Part shown: piece after piece, positions 48,325 through 57,459 of the stretch
Layout of the letters: each line of letters begins with the position of its first letter
Position numbering within the stretch: position 1 is the first letter of the stretch
Made by a program: the position numbers and the translations under genes
Notes under the pieces: generated by a model
What the model was told of the DNA's origin: nothing
What the model saw: only the letters and a program-made list of their open reading frames with translations
The model's database searches: none
DNA from: Nonomuraea thailandensis
GTDB lineage: Bacteria; Actinomycetota; Actinomycetes; Streptosporangiales; Streptosporangiaceae
Assembly (NCBI RefSeq): GCF_024172165.1
Contig: NZ_JAMZEB010000001.1
Span: 434,001 to 498,000, forward strand
DNA length: 64,000 bases
Direction of reading: 5' to 3'

Positions 48325-49593
48325 ATGGAGACAGATCAGGTTGCCACTGCCGCTGGACGTGATTTCAGCCGATATTTTCCGCTTCTGTGGTTCGGACAGG
48401 CTGGCAGCAGCATCGGCAGCGCTGTCACGACCATCGTCATGCCGCTCATCGCCATCGCGACGCTCAACTCCAGCACGATCGTCGTGACCTTGGTCGAGGC
48501 GTCGGCCTGGTTGCCGTGGCTGATCATCGGCTTGCCCGCCGGCGCCTGGGTCGATCGTATGCGCAGACGTCAGACCATGATCATCTGCGATCTCATCTCC
48601 GCGCTCGTGCTGGCCTCCGTACCCCTCGCGGCCTGGTTCGGCATGTTGACCATCACTCATCTAATCGTGGCGGCGCTTCTCCTGGGCACCTCTTCGGTCT
48701 TCTTCTCCACCGCCAGCCGGGCATTCCTTCCCGTGCTGCTGCCGAAGGAGCGACTGCCGGACGCGAACGCTAAGCTCCAGGGCACGAATTCCGGTGCGCT
48801 CATCCTGGGTCCTGCCATCGGCGGAGGTATCGCGCAGGTCGCCGGCGCCGTGATCGGGCTGCTGATCGACGGCCTCAGCTTTATCGTCTCCGCCCTGTGC
48901 CTAAGCAGAATCCGAGTGCCCGAGCCTCGTCCCGAGGGCCGCGCGACACGCGCCACCACGCTCCGTTCCGAGATCACCACCGGACTGCGATTTCTCTGGG
49001 GGAACGCCTACCTGCGCGTCTTCACGGTCCACGCGGGCGCGGCGAACCTGGCGGCGGCGGCGCTGCAGGCCATCATGGTGGTGTTCCTCATCCGCGAGGT
49101 CAGGCTGTCACCGGGCCTGGTGGGCGTAGTCGTGGGAGCGATCGGGGTGGGCGGCGTGGCCGGCGCCTTCGTCGTGACACGCGTGGCAGCGCGCCTCGGC
49201 ACCGCCAGAACCATCCTGCTGCTCGAACTCGGGCTAACACCCCCCGCCCTGCTCATCCCGCTCACCACCGAAGGCGCCGGCCTGGCGTTCCTGCTGGTGG
49301 GTGGCCTCACGGTGAGCGTCGGCATCGTCGGGAGCAGTGTCCTCATCGGCAGCTTCATGCAGGCGTACACGCCTGGCCATCTGATGGGCAGGGTGACTGC
49401 CAGCCACCATTTCGTCAACTTCAGCACGCTTCCGCTCGGCGCGGTGATGGGTGGCGCGCTGGCGGAGCTCTTCGGTCTCAGGCCTGCCATGTGGGCCATT
49501 ACGGCGATGGCCGTAGCCAGCAGCTTCATCCTGCTCATCGGGCCCATCAAAAGGAACGCGGAGCTCCCCGACGCAGCCGCGGCATCGACCTGA
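48325..49593 (+). CDS. MFS transporter, probable peptide exporter
   Basis: 422 aa from ATG 48325 (a TTG lies one codon earlier). About twelve hydrophobic segments are visible, starting FGQAGSSIGSAVTTIVMPLI. The loop between helices 2 and 3 carries the MFS motif-A-like GAWVDRMRRRQ. The layout resembles the EntS/tetracycline-type H+ antiporters that often sit beside NRPS genes. It is divergent from the NRPS, and export of the peptide or self-resistance is the natural inference. It is followed 27 bp later by the Rieske gene in the same direction. Confidence 0.88.
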   Translation: METDQVATAAGRDFSRYFPLLWFGQAGSSIGSAVTTIVMPLIAIATLNSSTIVVTLVEASAWLPWLIIGLPAGAWVDRMRRRQTMIICDLISALVLASVPLAAWFGMLTITHLIVAALLLGTSSVFFSTASRAFLPVLLPKERLPDANAKLQGTNSGALILGPAIGGGIAQVAGAVIGLLIDGLSFIVSALCLSRIRVPEPRPEGRATRATTLRSEITTGLRFLWGNAYLRVFTVHAGAANLAAAALQAIMVVFLIREVRLSPGLVGVVVGAIGVGGVAGAFVVTRVAARLGTARTILLLELGLTPPALLIPLTTEGAGLAFLLVGGLTVSVGIVGSSVLIGSFMQAYTPGHLMGRVTASHHFVNFSTLPLGAVMGGALAELFGLRPAMWAITAMAVASSFILLIGPIKRNAELPDAAAAST

Positions 49594-49620
49594 ACGATTA
49601 TCTTCTCGTGCGGAGGTCTC

Positions 49621-50610
49621 ATGCACACGATCGAACACGAAATGCTGCGTCGCACGTGGTTCCCCATCGCTCGCCTCGCCGACCTCCAGAATGGAGTGGC
49701 GAGAGGAAACATCCTCGGGACCGAACTCGTGATTTATCGGGTGGACGACCGCATAACCGTGGCTGAGGGGTTCTGTCCCCACCGTGGCGTCGCCCTGCAC
49801 ATGGGAGGAGTCGAGGAAGGGGCCCTGAAGTGTCCCTACCACGGTTGGCGTTTCTCCGCGGGGAACGGGCGGTGTACTCGCGTACCCTCCCTCCCCGCCG
49901 GGAGCACGCTCCCTCGGGTGTCGCTCAAGGTATACCCGGTCGACGTCGCCTATGGGCTCGTGTGGAGTTGCCTGGGCGACCCGCTGCTGCCGCGGCCCGG
50001 GTTGCCCGCCGTCGTGGACGACACCTGGGCGATCGCGGCGGGCACTCCCTTCCGCGTGCGCTGCGGCATGCGGCAGCTGACCGAGAACTTCCGGGACAAG
50101 GCACACTTTCCCTTCGTGCATGCGAAGACGATGGGATCGGTGTCCCAGGTCGTAGCTCCCTACCGGGTCGAGCGTGACGGATGGGAGTTGCGGTGGTCTG
50201 CCGCTGTCGAACCGGAACTCGTCGGCCGCAGGAGACTCAGCGGTGACGAATCGTACCGGCTCGACTACCATCTCACCTTGCCGATGTTCGCCTCGATCCG
50301 GGTGACGGCTCCGAACGGCGGCAGGAGGTTCGTGGCCCAGCTCGCGACGCCGATCACCGAGGACGGCGAGGAGGTGACGCAGTTCTGGCTGGCGGGGCTC
50401 GACCCCGCATCACTCGCCGGGGGAGCCGACCTCGATGACGCGATCCAGTACGAGCGGCAGATCTTCGTCGAGGACCACCCGGTGGTCGAGAACCAGCGCC
50501 CGCGCGAGGCACCGCTCGACCTGAACAGCCAGGTGCACACCGCCGCGGACAAGCTGAGCATCGTGTACCGGCGCACCTATCGCGAACTGCTCGACAGCAT
50601 CACGCCTTGA
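49621..50610 (+). CDS. Rieske non-heme iron oxygenase
   Basis: 329 aa from ATG 49621 with GGAGG upstream. The Rieske [2Fe-2S] ligands are in EGFCPHRGVALHMGG and LKCPYHGWRF. The mononuclear iron site is in LTENFRDKAHFPFVHAKTMG (Asp, then His and His spaced four apart). The size matches the vanillate O-demethylase/choline-monooxygenase-like single-component class, which hydroxylates or demethylates small molecules using O2 and a reductase supplied elsewhere. No ferredoxin or reductase lies nearby. It probably tailors the peptide or a precursor. Confidence 0.88.
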   Translation: MHTIEHEMLRRTWFPIARLADLQNGVARGNILGTELVIYRVDDRITVAEGFCPHRGVALHMGGVEEGALKCPYHGWRFSAGNGRCTRVPSLPAGSTLPRVSLKVYPVDVAYGLVWSCLGDPLLPRPGLPAVVDDTWAIAAGTPFRVRCGMRQLTENFRDKAHFPFVHAKTMGSVSQVVAPYRVERDGWELRWSAAVEPELVGRRRLSGDESYRLDYHLTLPMFASIRVTAPNGGRRFVAQLATPITEDGEEVTQFWLAGLDPASLAGGADLDDAIQYERQIFVEDHPVVENQRPREAPLDLNSQVHTAADKLSIVYRRTYRELLDSITP

Positions 50611-50646
50611 TGAGACTGTCCGATTTCCGCGTCCCGCACGGGGTGC

Positions 50647-51471
50647 TCAGACGTATCCGCCGCCGCAGACGAGAATCTCGCCGGTGATGTAGTCGGAGTC
50701 CGGTGTGCACAGCAGATAGACCGCCCCGGCCGCTTCCTGGGGCGTGCCCATGCGGCCGAGCGGGATCAGTTGCTCCAGCCGCGCCATGAAGTCGGGGTTG
50801 ACGCCGACCCTGATCTCGCGCCCCCCGACCTTGATGGTGGAGCCGGCATCCGCAGCCGCGGTCGTGAGCCGCGTGTGGATGTAGCCGAAGGCGACCGCGT
50901 TGACGTTGACGTTGTACCGGGCCCACTCCTTGGCCAGGGTCTTGGTCAGCCCGCCGAGGCCGGCCTTGGCCGCGGCATAGTTGACCTGCCCGGCGTTCCC
51001 TCCGGCGGCCGTGATGGAGGAGACGTTGACGATCTTCCGGTGGACGCGGACACCACGGGCGCGCTCCTCCTTGGCTTGGGTGCTTATGACGGGCTGCAGG
51101 GCCCGCAGGAGGCGGAAGGGCGCCCTGAGATGCACGTCCAGGATCATGTCCCACTGCTCGTCGGTCATCTTCTGGATCACGCCGTCCCAGGTGTGGCCCG
51201 CATTGTTGACCATGATGTCCGCCCCGCCGTAGGAGTCGACGGCGGCCCGCACGAAGCGCTCCGCGAAGGTGTCGTCGGTCACGTCGCCGATGACGGCGAC
51301 CGCTTCGCCGCCCGCGGACTTGACCAGCCGCGCCGTCTCCTCGGCTCGTTCCGGGTCCAGCCCGTTGACCACGAGGCGAGCTCCGTGGGCGGCTAGCTTG
51401 AGCGCGATGGCCCGCCCGATTCCGCGTCCGGATCCGGTGACCAGCGCGACCTTCCCGTCCAGTGTGCTCAC
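50647..51471 (-). CDS. Short-chain dehydrogenase/reductase (FabG-like)
   Basis: 274 aa from GTG 51471 (VSTLDGKVALVTGSGRGIG); AAAGGA lies upstream, and the frame to 51525 is less likely. The cofactor motif is TGSGRGIG, the NNAG segment is present, and the catalytic Ser and YxxxK are in IVNVSSITAAGG and QVNYAAAKAG. Reduces a ketone or oxidises an alcohol with NAD(P)H. It is convergent with the Rieske gene (37 bp between stops) and about 70 bp downstream of the XRE regulator. Candidate roles: 3-ketoacyl reduction in starter formation together with KAS III, or a tailoring oxidation. Confidence 0.9.
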   Translation of the reverse strand: MSTLDGKVALVTGSGRGIGRAIALKLAAHGARLVVNGLDPERAEETARLVKSAGGEAVAVIGDVTDDTFAERFVRAAVDSYGGADIMVNNAGHTWDGVIQKMTDEQWDMILDVHLRAPFRLLRALQPVISTQAKEERARGVRVHRKIVNVSSITAAGGNAGQVNYAAAKAGLGGLTKTLAKEWARYNVNVNAVAFGYIHTRLTTAAADAGSTIKVGGREIRVGVNPDFMARLEQLIPLGRMGTPQEAAGAVYLLCTPDSDYITGEILVCGGGYV

Positions 51472-51539
51472 GAGAGATCCTTTCCGTGGTGGTGGTGTGG
51501 TTGGCGTGCGGGAGTGTTCGGCCACCTCGGGCCGGCAGG

Positions 51540-52874
51540 TCAGGTGGCGGCGGCGAATCGGCGCGCTGCCGAGCCATAACCCGGTAGGTGCCGGATCAGG
51601 TTGAGCACGCGGAACCGCATCGTCTCCCCCGCCTCGTGCCTCAGCACGCCGTGGACGACCAGCCGCCGGACCAGCGCCCCACAGGTCGCGACGGAAAGGC
51701 CCGACAGTTGGGCGGACTCCGTGATCGACATGCTCGCCTCCACGGTGATCAGGTGTTCCATGAGCGTCCTCTCCGCCTCCGGCAGCAAGGTGACGACCTC
51801 GTCCAGGACGGTGTTCAGACCGGGCTTGCCGACGTCGGACGCGGGCTGTCCGATGACGACGAACGGATCGGCCCGTACCTGCGTGAGAAGGTCCTGCGGC
51901 TCGCAGACCAGCAGCCAGGGGGCCGCCATTTCCAAGGCCGCGGGCACGCCGTCCAGCCGCCGGCAGATCTCGGCGACCGCCTCGGCATTGGCCGCGGTCA
52001 GTGTGAAGTCCGGTCTGACCAGGCGGATGCGACTCACCAGCATCCGCACCGAGGAAACCTCTGCGAGCCGGTCCGGAGAATGGCCACGCCCGGTCTCCGG
52101 CACGCTCAGTGGTGAGAGCGGGCTCGTCTGCTCCCCCGGCATGCCGCCGGACCTTCTCACGGTGCGGAGTATGCGCAACCCGCGCGCTTTCTGCAGCAAG
52201 GGGATCAGGTGATCGGCGGGTGCCTGGACGTCGTCATATCCGTCCAGTACCAGGAGTGTGGGCTGGTCACCGATCAATGTGCTGAGCCGGTTCGCGGAGT
52301 CACCGACCGGGTCGAAGAGCGCATCGAGCGCGTGCCGGATGAGACCCGACAGTTGGCCCTGAACCGGCGCGGCCAAATAGGGCGTCTGCACCTCCGGCGG
52401 CGCGGACCACAGCACCGGGATTCCATGGGAGCAGTGCAGGAGTTCGGCCACCTCCAGGGCAAGCCGGGATTTGCCGATGCCGCTCAGTCCGGTGATGGCC
52501 ACGAGCCGGAGCCGCGCTGAGGTCAGCATGTCGGCGAGTGCGTGGGCCTCGGCATCGCGCCCGACGATTGCGTTCAGCGACAGGGGCGGGCGAGCGAACT
52601 CCGAATCGCGGATCAGCTGAAAGGTGTCGGTGACCGCCTGATGGCCTGCCGCGGCGTCGAAGTCGGCCCGGTCACGTCCGGTCAGGCCCAGCCCGTCGGC
52701 GATGAGCTGCGTGGTGGCCTGGCGAGGCTGGCCGGTGCGGCCAAGTTCGAGGTCGCGGATCGCCCGTACGCTGACCGTGGACAGATCGGCCAGCTGGATT
52801 TGGGTCATGCCCCTGCGGAACCTGAGCGTTCTCAACAGGTCGCCGAACTGTTTGGCGCCATGTACTTCCTGCAA
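51540..52874 (-). CDS. XRE-type HTH plus NB-ARC ATPase regulator
   Basis: 444 aa if translation starts at TTG 52874, which has AGGAGG about 9 nt upstream. An ATG at 52919 lacks a ribosome site and lies in the inverted repeat. HTH at about 10-65 (LRFRRGMTQIQLADLSTVSV). NB-ARC-like NTPase: P-loop AITGLSGIGKSRLALE, Walker B LLVLDGYDD. The C-terminus is a winged-helix-like segment (ITESAQLSGLSVATCGALVR) without sensor repeats, shorter than the usual STAND regulators. Probably a pathway-specific regulator; it is divergent from the SARP gene across a region with direct and inverted repeats. Confidence 0.85.
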   Translation of the reverse strand: MQEVHGAKQFGDLLRTLRFRRGMTQIQLADLSTVSVRAIRDLELGRTGQPRQATTQLIADGLGLTGRDRADFDAAAGHQAVTDTFQLIRDSEFARPPLSLNAIVGRDAEAHALADMLTSARLRLVAITGLSGIGKSRLALEVAELLHCSHGIPVLWSAPPEVQTPYLAAPVQGQLSGLIRHALDALFDPVGDSANRLSTLIGDQPTLLVLDGYDDVQAPADHLIPLLQKARGLRILRTVRRSGGMPGEQTSPLSPLSVPETGRGHSPDRLAEVSSVRMLVSRIRLVRPDFTLTAANAEAVAEICRRLDGVPAALEMAAPWLLVCEPQDLLTQVRADPFVVIGQPASDVGKPGLNTVLDEVVTLLPEAERTLMEHLITVEASMSITESAQLSGLSVATCGALVRRLVVHGVLRHEAGETMRFRVLNLIRHLPGYGSAARRFAAAT

Positions 52875-52917
52875 TGCTTCTGACCTCCTCTGCTGAGCCC
52901 TGTGGAGCGCTGACACC

Positions 52918-52940
52918 ATTCAAGAGTGACGCACTTGAAT
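52918..52940. promoter_or_regulatory. Inverted repeat ATTCAAG / CTTGAAT
   Basis: Perfect 7-bp arms with a 9-bp spacer (52918-52924 and 52934-52940), about 45 bp upstream of the XRE gene start. Possible operator for the XRE regulator or the SARP. Confidence 0.4.
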
Positions 52941-52943
52941 GAT

Positions 52944-52965
52944 TCTGTAATGGCTCTGTAATGGC
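52944..52965. promoter_or_regulatory. Two perfect 11-bp direct repeats (SARP-type box)
   Basis: TCTGTAATGGC occurs twice back to back, and a weaker third unit (CTTGAATGATT) precedes it at the same 11-bp period. SARP regulators are known to bind heptamer direct repeats spaced 11 bp, on one face of the helix. The position between the two regulator genes fits auto- or cross-regulation. Confidence 0.55.
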
Positions 52966-53146
52966 CCTGGACAAGCAATGAAAGAAATACAGGACGGTAT
53001 CGCAAATTGCCTGACTCCATCCATGAAAGCTTGTCATAATTGCATTGTCCGGCTATTCTTCCTATACGATTCGAGTATATTGGCAGGCGGGCCGCCCACG
53101 CGTCGAACGCGATTCACCGGCTCGCCGCATCAGGAAGGGCCTGCGC

Positions 53147-54898
53147 GTGCCAGAGGAACTGCGTTTCAGGATTCTCGGCCCGGTGCGTGGCTGGCTCGGC
53201 GACGAGGAGCTGGTGCTCGGTCCCGTCAAGCAACGAACGGTGCTGGCGGCGCTGCTGATCGCCGGTGGGGAACCGGTGCCTGCGTACAGCCTGCGCGGTT
53301 GCCTATGGGACGCCCCTCCGGCCAACGCGGCCGGCCTCATCCAGACGTACGTGAGCCGGCTGCGCGCGGTCGTGGGCCGCTCGACGTTGCTGTTCGACAC
53401 CGGGGGCTACCGTCTCGACATTCGCCCCGACCAGGTGGACCTCCTGCGGTTCCGGAGCCTGCGCCGACAGGGCGGAGAGGTTGAAGCCGACCCCGCCGCC
53501 GTTCTGGCCGCCGCGTTCGCCGAAGTCAAAGGACGTCCCTGCGAGGACCTCAGAGAGGCGATGCGCTCCCACCCTCTCCTGATGGACGTGGAGCGCGAGC
53601 TGCGCGAGGCCGCCATCGAGTACGCCGACTGCGCGCAGGTGGACCGGGCCGGCGAGGTGGCCCGTCTGCTTGAGTGGATCAGCCTGACAGCGCCGCTGGA
53701 CGAACGGCTCTTCTCTCGCCTAATCCGCACGTACGCGCTGATCGGGCAGCAGGCGGATGCCCTGGCCGCCTACGCACGCATCCGCGGCCGACTGCGTGAC
53801 GAACTGGGGGTGGGTCCGGGGCAGGAGCTGTCGGCGGCCTACCACGACACCCTCGCCCAGTCGAGCCTCAGACACCGCCCGACCTCTGCCGCCCGCGCCA
53901 GACGGCCCGTGCTCGTGCGGCGTGAAACGGACCTGTCGGCCATTCGCAAGGACCTGGTCAGGCATCGGGCGGTGACGGTCGTGGGGCCGCCTGGGGTGGG
54001 CAAGACGGCCGTCGCCCGCGCGCTTCTCGCGGACGACGCGGCCGGCGCGGATGGCGATTGCCGCGAATCATTCGTTTCCGCCGACGGCGAAGGCGGGATC
54101 TTCGTCGCGCTGGCGGACCTGCCCAGAGAGCGGGGCGACGGGCGAGGCTCGGCGGAGGCTCTGGCCCAGGCCGTGCTGGCGGCGCTGGAGGGACCGGGCG
54201 TTCTGCAGTATCCGGTCGCCGCGCTGATCCGCCAGCTTCGCGAGCGTCCCCTCCTGCTGGTCATGGACGCCGCGGAGCACCTGCCGCTCGGCTGTGGCGG
54301 CATCGTCGCGAAGATCGCCCACCGGTGTCCCGGGACGCGGGTGCTGGTGACGTCCCGCCGTCCTCTCGGGTACCCAGGGGAGAACGTGCACGAGATTCGC
54401 ACGCTGGAGGTCCCACCACCGAACGAGGTCGTCGATCACGCCGCCTCCTTCCCGGCGATGGAGCTGTTCCTCGCCGTCGCCGGCCGGTCGACCGGCGAGG
54501 TGGATCTGTCCGGTGCGGCACGCCTGTGCAGGGAGCTCGATGGCCTGCCGCTCGCGCTGCGGCTGGCGGCCTCGTGGCCCGTCTCCGCGCGCCTGTCCGG
54601 CGCCGTCGACCTGGCGCTGGCGGGCCTGACGGCATCCGTCAGCCGGGGCCTGGACCTCCTCACGGGCGAGCAACAGTCGCTCTTCACCCAGCTGGCCACC
54701 CTGGACGGCGAGTTCTCGCTTGACGAGGCCGAACGGTTCGCGGGCGAACTCGGTCTGGGGGCCGCCGATGGCGCGATGCTCCTCGCCGACCTGGTCGACC
54801 ACTCACTGGTGCAACGGGCTCATGGGTCAGAGCATCGCTTCCGGATTCTGCGTCCCATTCGCCGGGTGGCGCGCATGTATTTGACGAAGGACTCTTGA
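53147..54898 (+). CDS. SARP/AfsR-type regulator with NB-ARC domain
   Basis: 583 aa from GTG 53147, chosen for GGAAGGG upstream; the frame to 53045 adds a basic, non-coding-looking lead. OmpR-like winged helix at 1-90 (FRILGPVRGWLGDEELVLGP), bacterial transcriptional activation (BTAD) domain at about 95-250 (YALIGQQADALAAYARIRGR). NTPase from about 270: P-loop VVGPPGVGKTAVARALL, Walker B LLLVMDAAEH and the GLPLALRLAA motif. There is no TPR tail, so it is shorter than AfsR. SARPs activate antibiotic clusters, and this is the most likely activator of this one. Confidence 0.92.
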   Translation: MPEELRFRILGPVRGWLGDEELVLGPVKQRTVLAALLIAGGEPVPAYSLRGCLWDAPPANAAGLIQTYVSRLRAVVGRSTLLFDTGGYRLDIRPDQVDLLRFRSLRRQGGEVEADPAAVLAAAFAEVKGRPCEDLREAMRSHPLLMDVERELREAAIEYADCAQVDRAGEVARLLEWISLTAPLDERLFSRLIRTYALIGQQADALAAYARIRGRLRDELGVGPGQELSAAYHDTLAQSSLRHRPTSAARARRPVLVRRETDLSAIRKDLVRHRAVTVVGPPGVGKTAVARALLADDAAGADGDCRESFVSADGEGGIFVALADLPRERGDGRGSAEALAQAVLAALEGPGVLQYPVAALIRQLRERPLLLVMDAAEHLPLGCGGIVAKIAHRCPGTRVLVTSRRPLGYPGENVHEIRTLEVPPPNEVVDHAASFPAMELFLAVAGRSTGEVDLSGAARLCRELDGLPLALRLAASWPVSARLSGAVDLALAGLTASVSRGLDLLTGEQQSLFTQLATLDGEFSLDEAERFAGELGLGAADGAMLLADLVDHSLVQRAHGSEHRFRILRPIRRVARMYLTKDS

Positions 54899-55051
54899 CC
54901 CCACACGCCGGCAGGCGATTCCGTCGGCATTTCGCGGGCACCAAGAGGCAGCACAGCCCCTTTCAGGGTGGTTTTCCGTCGTGACGTGCCCGGTCGGCGA
55001 GAGCGTTGACAGCATGGGAGGACAGCGAGCCGCCGATCCCCGACGGAGGAA

Positions 55052-56389
55052 ATGGTGCAAGAAGTTCTTCGGGCCGTACTGGCCGGTGACCTGCCAGCCG
55101 CGGAATGGGCGCGAATTCCGCTGCCGGAATCCTACAAGGCGTTGACCGTGCACAAGGACGAGGTGGGGATGTTTGACGGGCTTCCCTCGGCCGAGCGCGA
55201 CCCCCGACGCTCCCTTCATGTCGAGCATGTCGCGGTTCCCCAGCCAGCGCCGGACGAGGTTCTCGTCGCGGTGATGGCCAGCTCGATCAACTACAACACG
55301 GTCTGGTCCTCGATCTTCGCGCCCATCCCGACCTTCGAGTTCCTGACCCGCTACGGACGTACGTCCGAACTCGGCAAGCGACACGACCTGCCCTACCACG
55401 TGCTGGGATCTGACCTCGCCGGCGTGGTCGTTCGAGCCGGTGATGGCGTGCGGCGGTGGAAGCCGGGCGACCGGGTACTGGCGCACTGTCTGTCGGTCGA
55501 TCTGCAGAACCCGCAAGGACACGACGACGCCATGCTCGACCCCGAACAACGCATCTGGGGCTTCGAGACGAACTTCGGCGGGCTCGCCGAGCTGGCGCTG
55601 GTCAAAGCCAACCAGCTGCTGCCCAAGCCGGAGCATCTCGCCTGGGAGGAGGCGGCCTCCCCCGGCTTGGTGTTGTCGACAGCGTACCGGCAGCTCGTCT
55701 CCAGGAACGGGGCCGCGCTCAAGCAGGGCGACACCGTGCTCATCTGGGGGGCCTGCGGCGGCCTCGGATCGTACGCCACGCAGCTCGCGCTCAACGGGGG
55801 CGCGGTGCCCGTGTGTGTGGTCTCCTCCTCGGACAAGGCCGAGACCATCCGGAAGCTGGGGGCGGAGCTGGTGATCGACCGGGCGGCCGACGGGTTCGAG
55901 TTCTGGCGCGACGGAGAGCCGGACCGGAAGGAGTGGCGGCGCCTGGGCAACCGCATCCGGGAGCTCACCGGTGGTGACGACCCCGACATCGTCTTCGAGC
56001 ACCCTGGCCGAGAGACTTTCGCGGCCAGCGTCTACGTGGCTCGGCGCGGCGGCACGATCGTGACGTGCGCTTCGACCACGGGGTACGACCACTACTTCGA
56101 CAACCGCTACCTGTGGATGCATCTCAAGAGGATCGTCGGCTCGCACTTCGCGAACTACAGCGAAGCCTGGCGGGCCAACGAGCTGGTGCGGCGAGGGCGG
56201 GTGCACCCGACGCTGTCAAAGACGTACCCGCTGGACGATGCCGCCCTCGGGGTGCGCGACGTGCAGCAGAACGCCCACCAGGGCAAGGTGGGTGTTCTCT
56301 GTCTGGCGCCGAACACGGGTCTGGGGGTGTCCAACCCCTCGATGCGGGAACGGTACGCTCGCGAGCTCACGATCTTCCAGGAGCACTGA
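55052..56389 (+). CDS. ccr: Crotonyl-CoA carboxylase/reductase
   Basis: 445 aa from ATG 55052 with GGAGGA close upstream. Medium-chain dehydrogenase fold: substrate part with MASSINYNTVWSSIF, then IWGFETNFGGLAEL, the nucleotide-binding GACGGLGSYATQLA and FEHPGRETFAASV, TTGYDHYFDNRYLWM. The Asn, Phe-Glu and His positions that bind CO2 in characterised CCRs all appear present, so true carboxylation (ethylmalonyl-type extender) rather than simple enoyl reduction is plausible. No PKS is in the window, so the product may feed a starter acyl chain or a PKS beyond the right edge. It lies between the SARP and the convergent KAS III. Confidence 0.92.
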   Translation: MVQEVLRAVLAGDLPAAEWARIPLPESYKALTVHKDEVGMFDGLPSAERDPRRSLHVEHVAVPQPAPDEVLVAVMASSINYNTVWSSIFAPIPTFEFLTRYGRTSELGKRHDLPYHVLGSDLAGVVVRAGDGVRRWKPGDRVLAHCLSVDLQNPQGHDDAMLDPEQRIWGFETNFGGLAELALVKANQLLPKPEHLAWEEAASPGLVLSTAYRQLVSRNGAALKQGDTVLIWGACGGLGSYATQLALNGGAVPVCVVSSSDKAETIRKLGAELVIDRAADGFEFWRDGEPDRKEWRRLGNRIRELTGGDDPDIVFEHPGRETFAASVYVARRGGTIVTCASTTGYDHYFDNRYLWMHLKRIVGSHFANYSEAWRANELVRRGRVHPTLSKTYPLDDAALGVRDVQQNAHQGKVGVLCLAPNTGLGVSNPSMRERYARELTIFQEH

Positions 56390-56467
56390 GCTGCGCGCCG
56401 ACCGCGACGGCACGGCCGTCGACGAGCGGGGCACCGCAGCGGCGGAATCGCCGCCTCCTGACACGTG

Positions 56468-57448
56468 TCAGTACCAGGTCAACAGCGCCGCTCCGGCGCA
56501 CAGGCCGCCTCCCGCGGCGGCCAGCAGTACCCGCTCGCCGCGGCGCAGCGGACTGCGGCGGTGGGACTCGTCCAGGGTCACCGGCACTGACGCGCCCGCC
56601 GTGTTGCCATATCGGGATGCCGTCGTGGGTACCCGGGCCATGTCGAGGCCGAGGTCGGCGGCCAGGTTCTCGAGCAGGCGGATGTTGGCCTGGTGGAAGA
56701 CGAACCGGTCGACGTCGGCCAGAGTGAGGCCGCAGTCGTCCAGTACCTCGATGACCAGCTTCCGCAAGGTGGTGATCACGTAGTCCTTGACCAGGGGCCC
56801 GTTCATCCGGAACAGGTGCCTGCCCTCGGCGCGGGCTGCTTGGTCCGTCGGCAAGCGGACGCCGCCGGCCTCGACCCCGATCTCCTCGTTGAACTCACCG
56901 TCGGTGACGAGGCGCAACGCCTGGATGCCGTAGCCGTCAGGTACCCGGCCGAGCACGACGGCGCCGGCGCCGTCGCCGAAGAGGCTGACCGTACGGCGGT
57001 CGGAGCGGTTCATGATGGTGGAGAACATGTCGGCGCCGATCACCAGTGCGGTCGCCGACGGTGGTCGGCCAGCCAGCATGCCCTCAGCGATCCCCAGCGA
57101 GAACACGAAGCCGGCGCACACCGCGTTGACGTCGAACGCGGGCACGGACCTGATGCCGAGCTTGTGCTGGACGATCGCGGCAGTAGCGGGCTGCGGCACG
57201 TCGGAGGTGCAGGTGGCGACGATCAGCGCCTCCAAACCGTCGATACCGGGGCCGTCGGCGAGCGCCCGGCGACCGGCGCGCGTCGCCAGGTCCGACGTCA
57301 CCATGCCGGGGGTCCGGTAGCGACGCTCCTTGATGCCGGTGCGCTCCTCCACCCAGTCTTCGGTGACGCCCGTCCACTGGCTGATCTCGGCGTTGGTGAC
57401 GACTCGGTCGGGCAGGTACGAGCCCAGGCCGATGATTCCGATGGCCAT
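56468..57448 (-). CDS. 3-oxoacyl-ACP synthase III (KAS III/FabH-like)
   Basis: 326 aa from ATG 57448 with AAGGAG upstream. Catalytic triad visible: Cys in FDVNAVCAGFVFSLG, His in DRFVFHQANIRLLE, Asn in YGNTAGASVPVTLDE. Opening MAIGIIGLGSYLPDRVVTN is the standard FabH start. It can prime acyl chains by condensing an acyl-CoA with malonyl-ACP, but cluster-encoded homologues (DpsC, CerJ types) also act as acyltransferases, so it could equally transfer an acyl or aminoacyl group onto a carrier. No ACP gene was found nearby. Last visible gene of the minus-strand operon. Confidence 0.92.
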   Translation of the reverse strand: MAIGIIGLGSYLPDRVVTNAEISQWTGVTEDWVEERTGIKERRYRTPGMVTSDLATRAGRRALADGPGIDGLEALIVATCTSDVPQPATAAIVQHKLGIRSVPAFDVNAVCAGFVFSLGIAEGMLAGRPPSATALVIGADMFSTIMNRSDRRTVSLFGDGAGAVVLGRVPDGYGIQALRLVTDGEFNEEIGVEAGGVRLPTDQAARAEGRHLFRMNGPLVKDYVITTLRKLVIEVLDDCGLTLADVDRFVFHQANIRLLENLAADLGLDMARVPTTASRYGNTAGASVPVTLDESHRRSPLRRGERVLLAAAGGGLCAGAALLTWY

Positions 57449-57459
57449 GTCTTCGCTCC

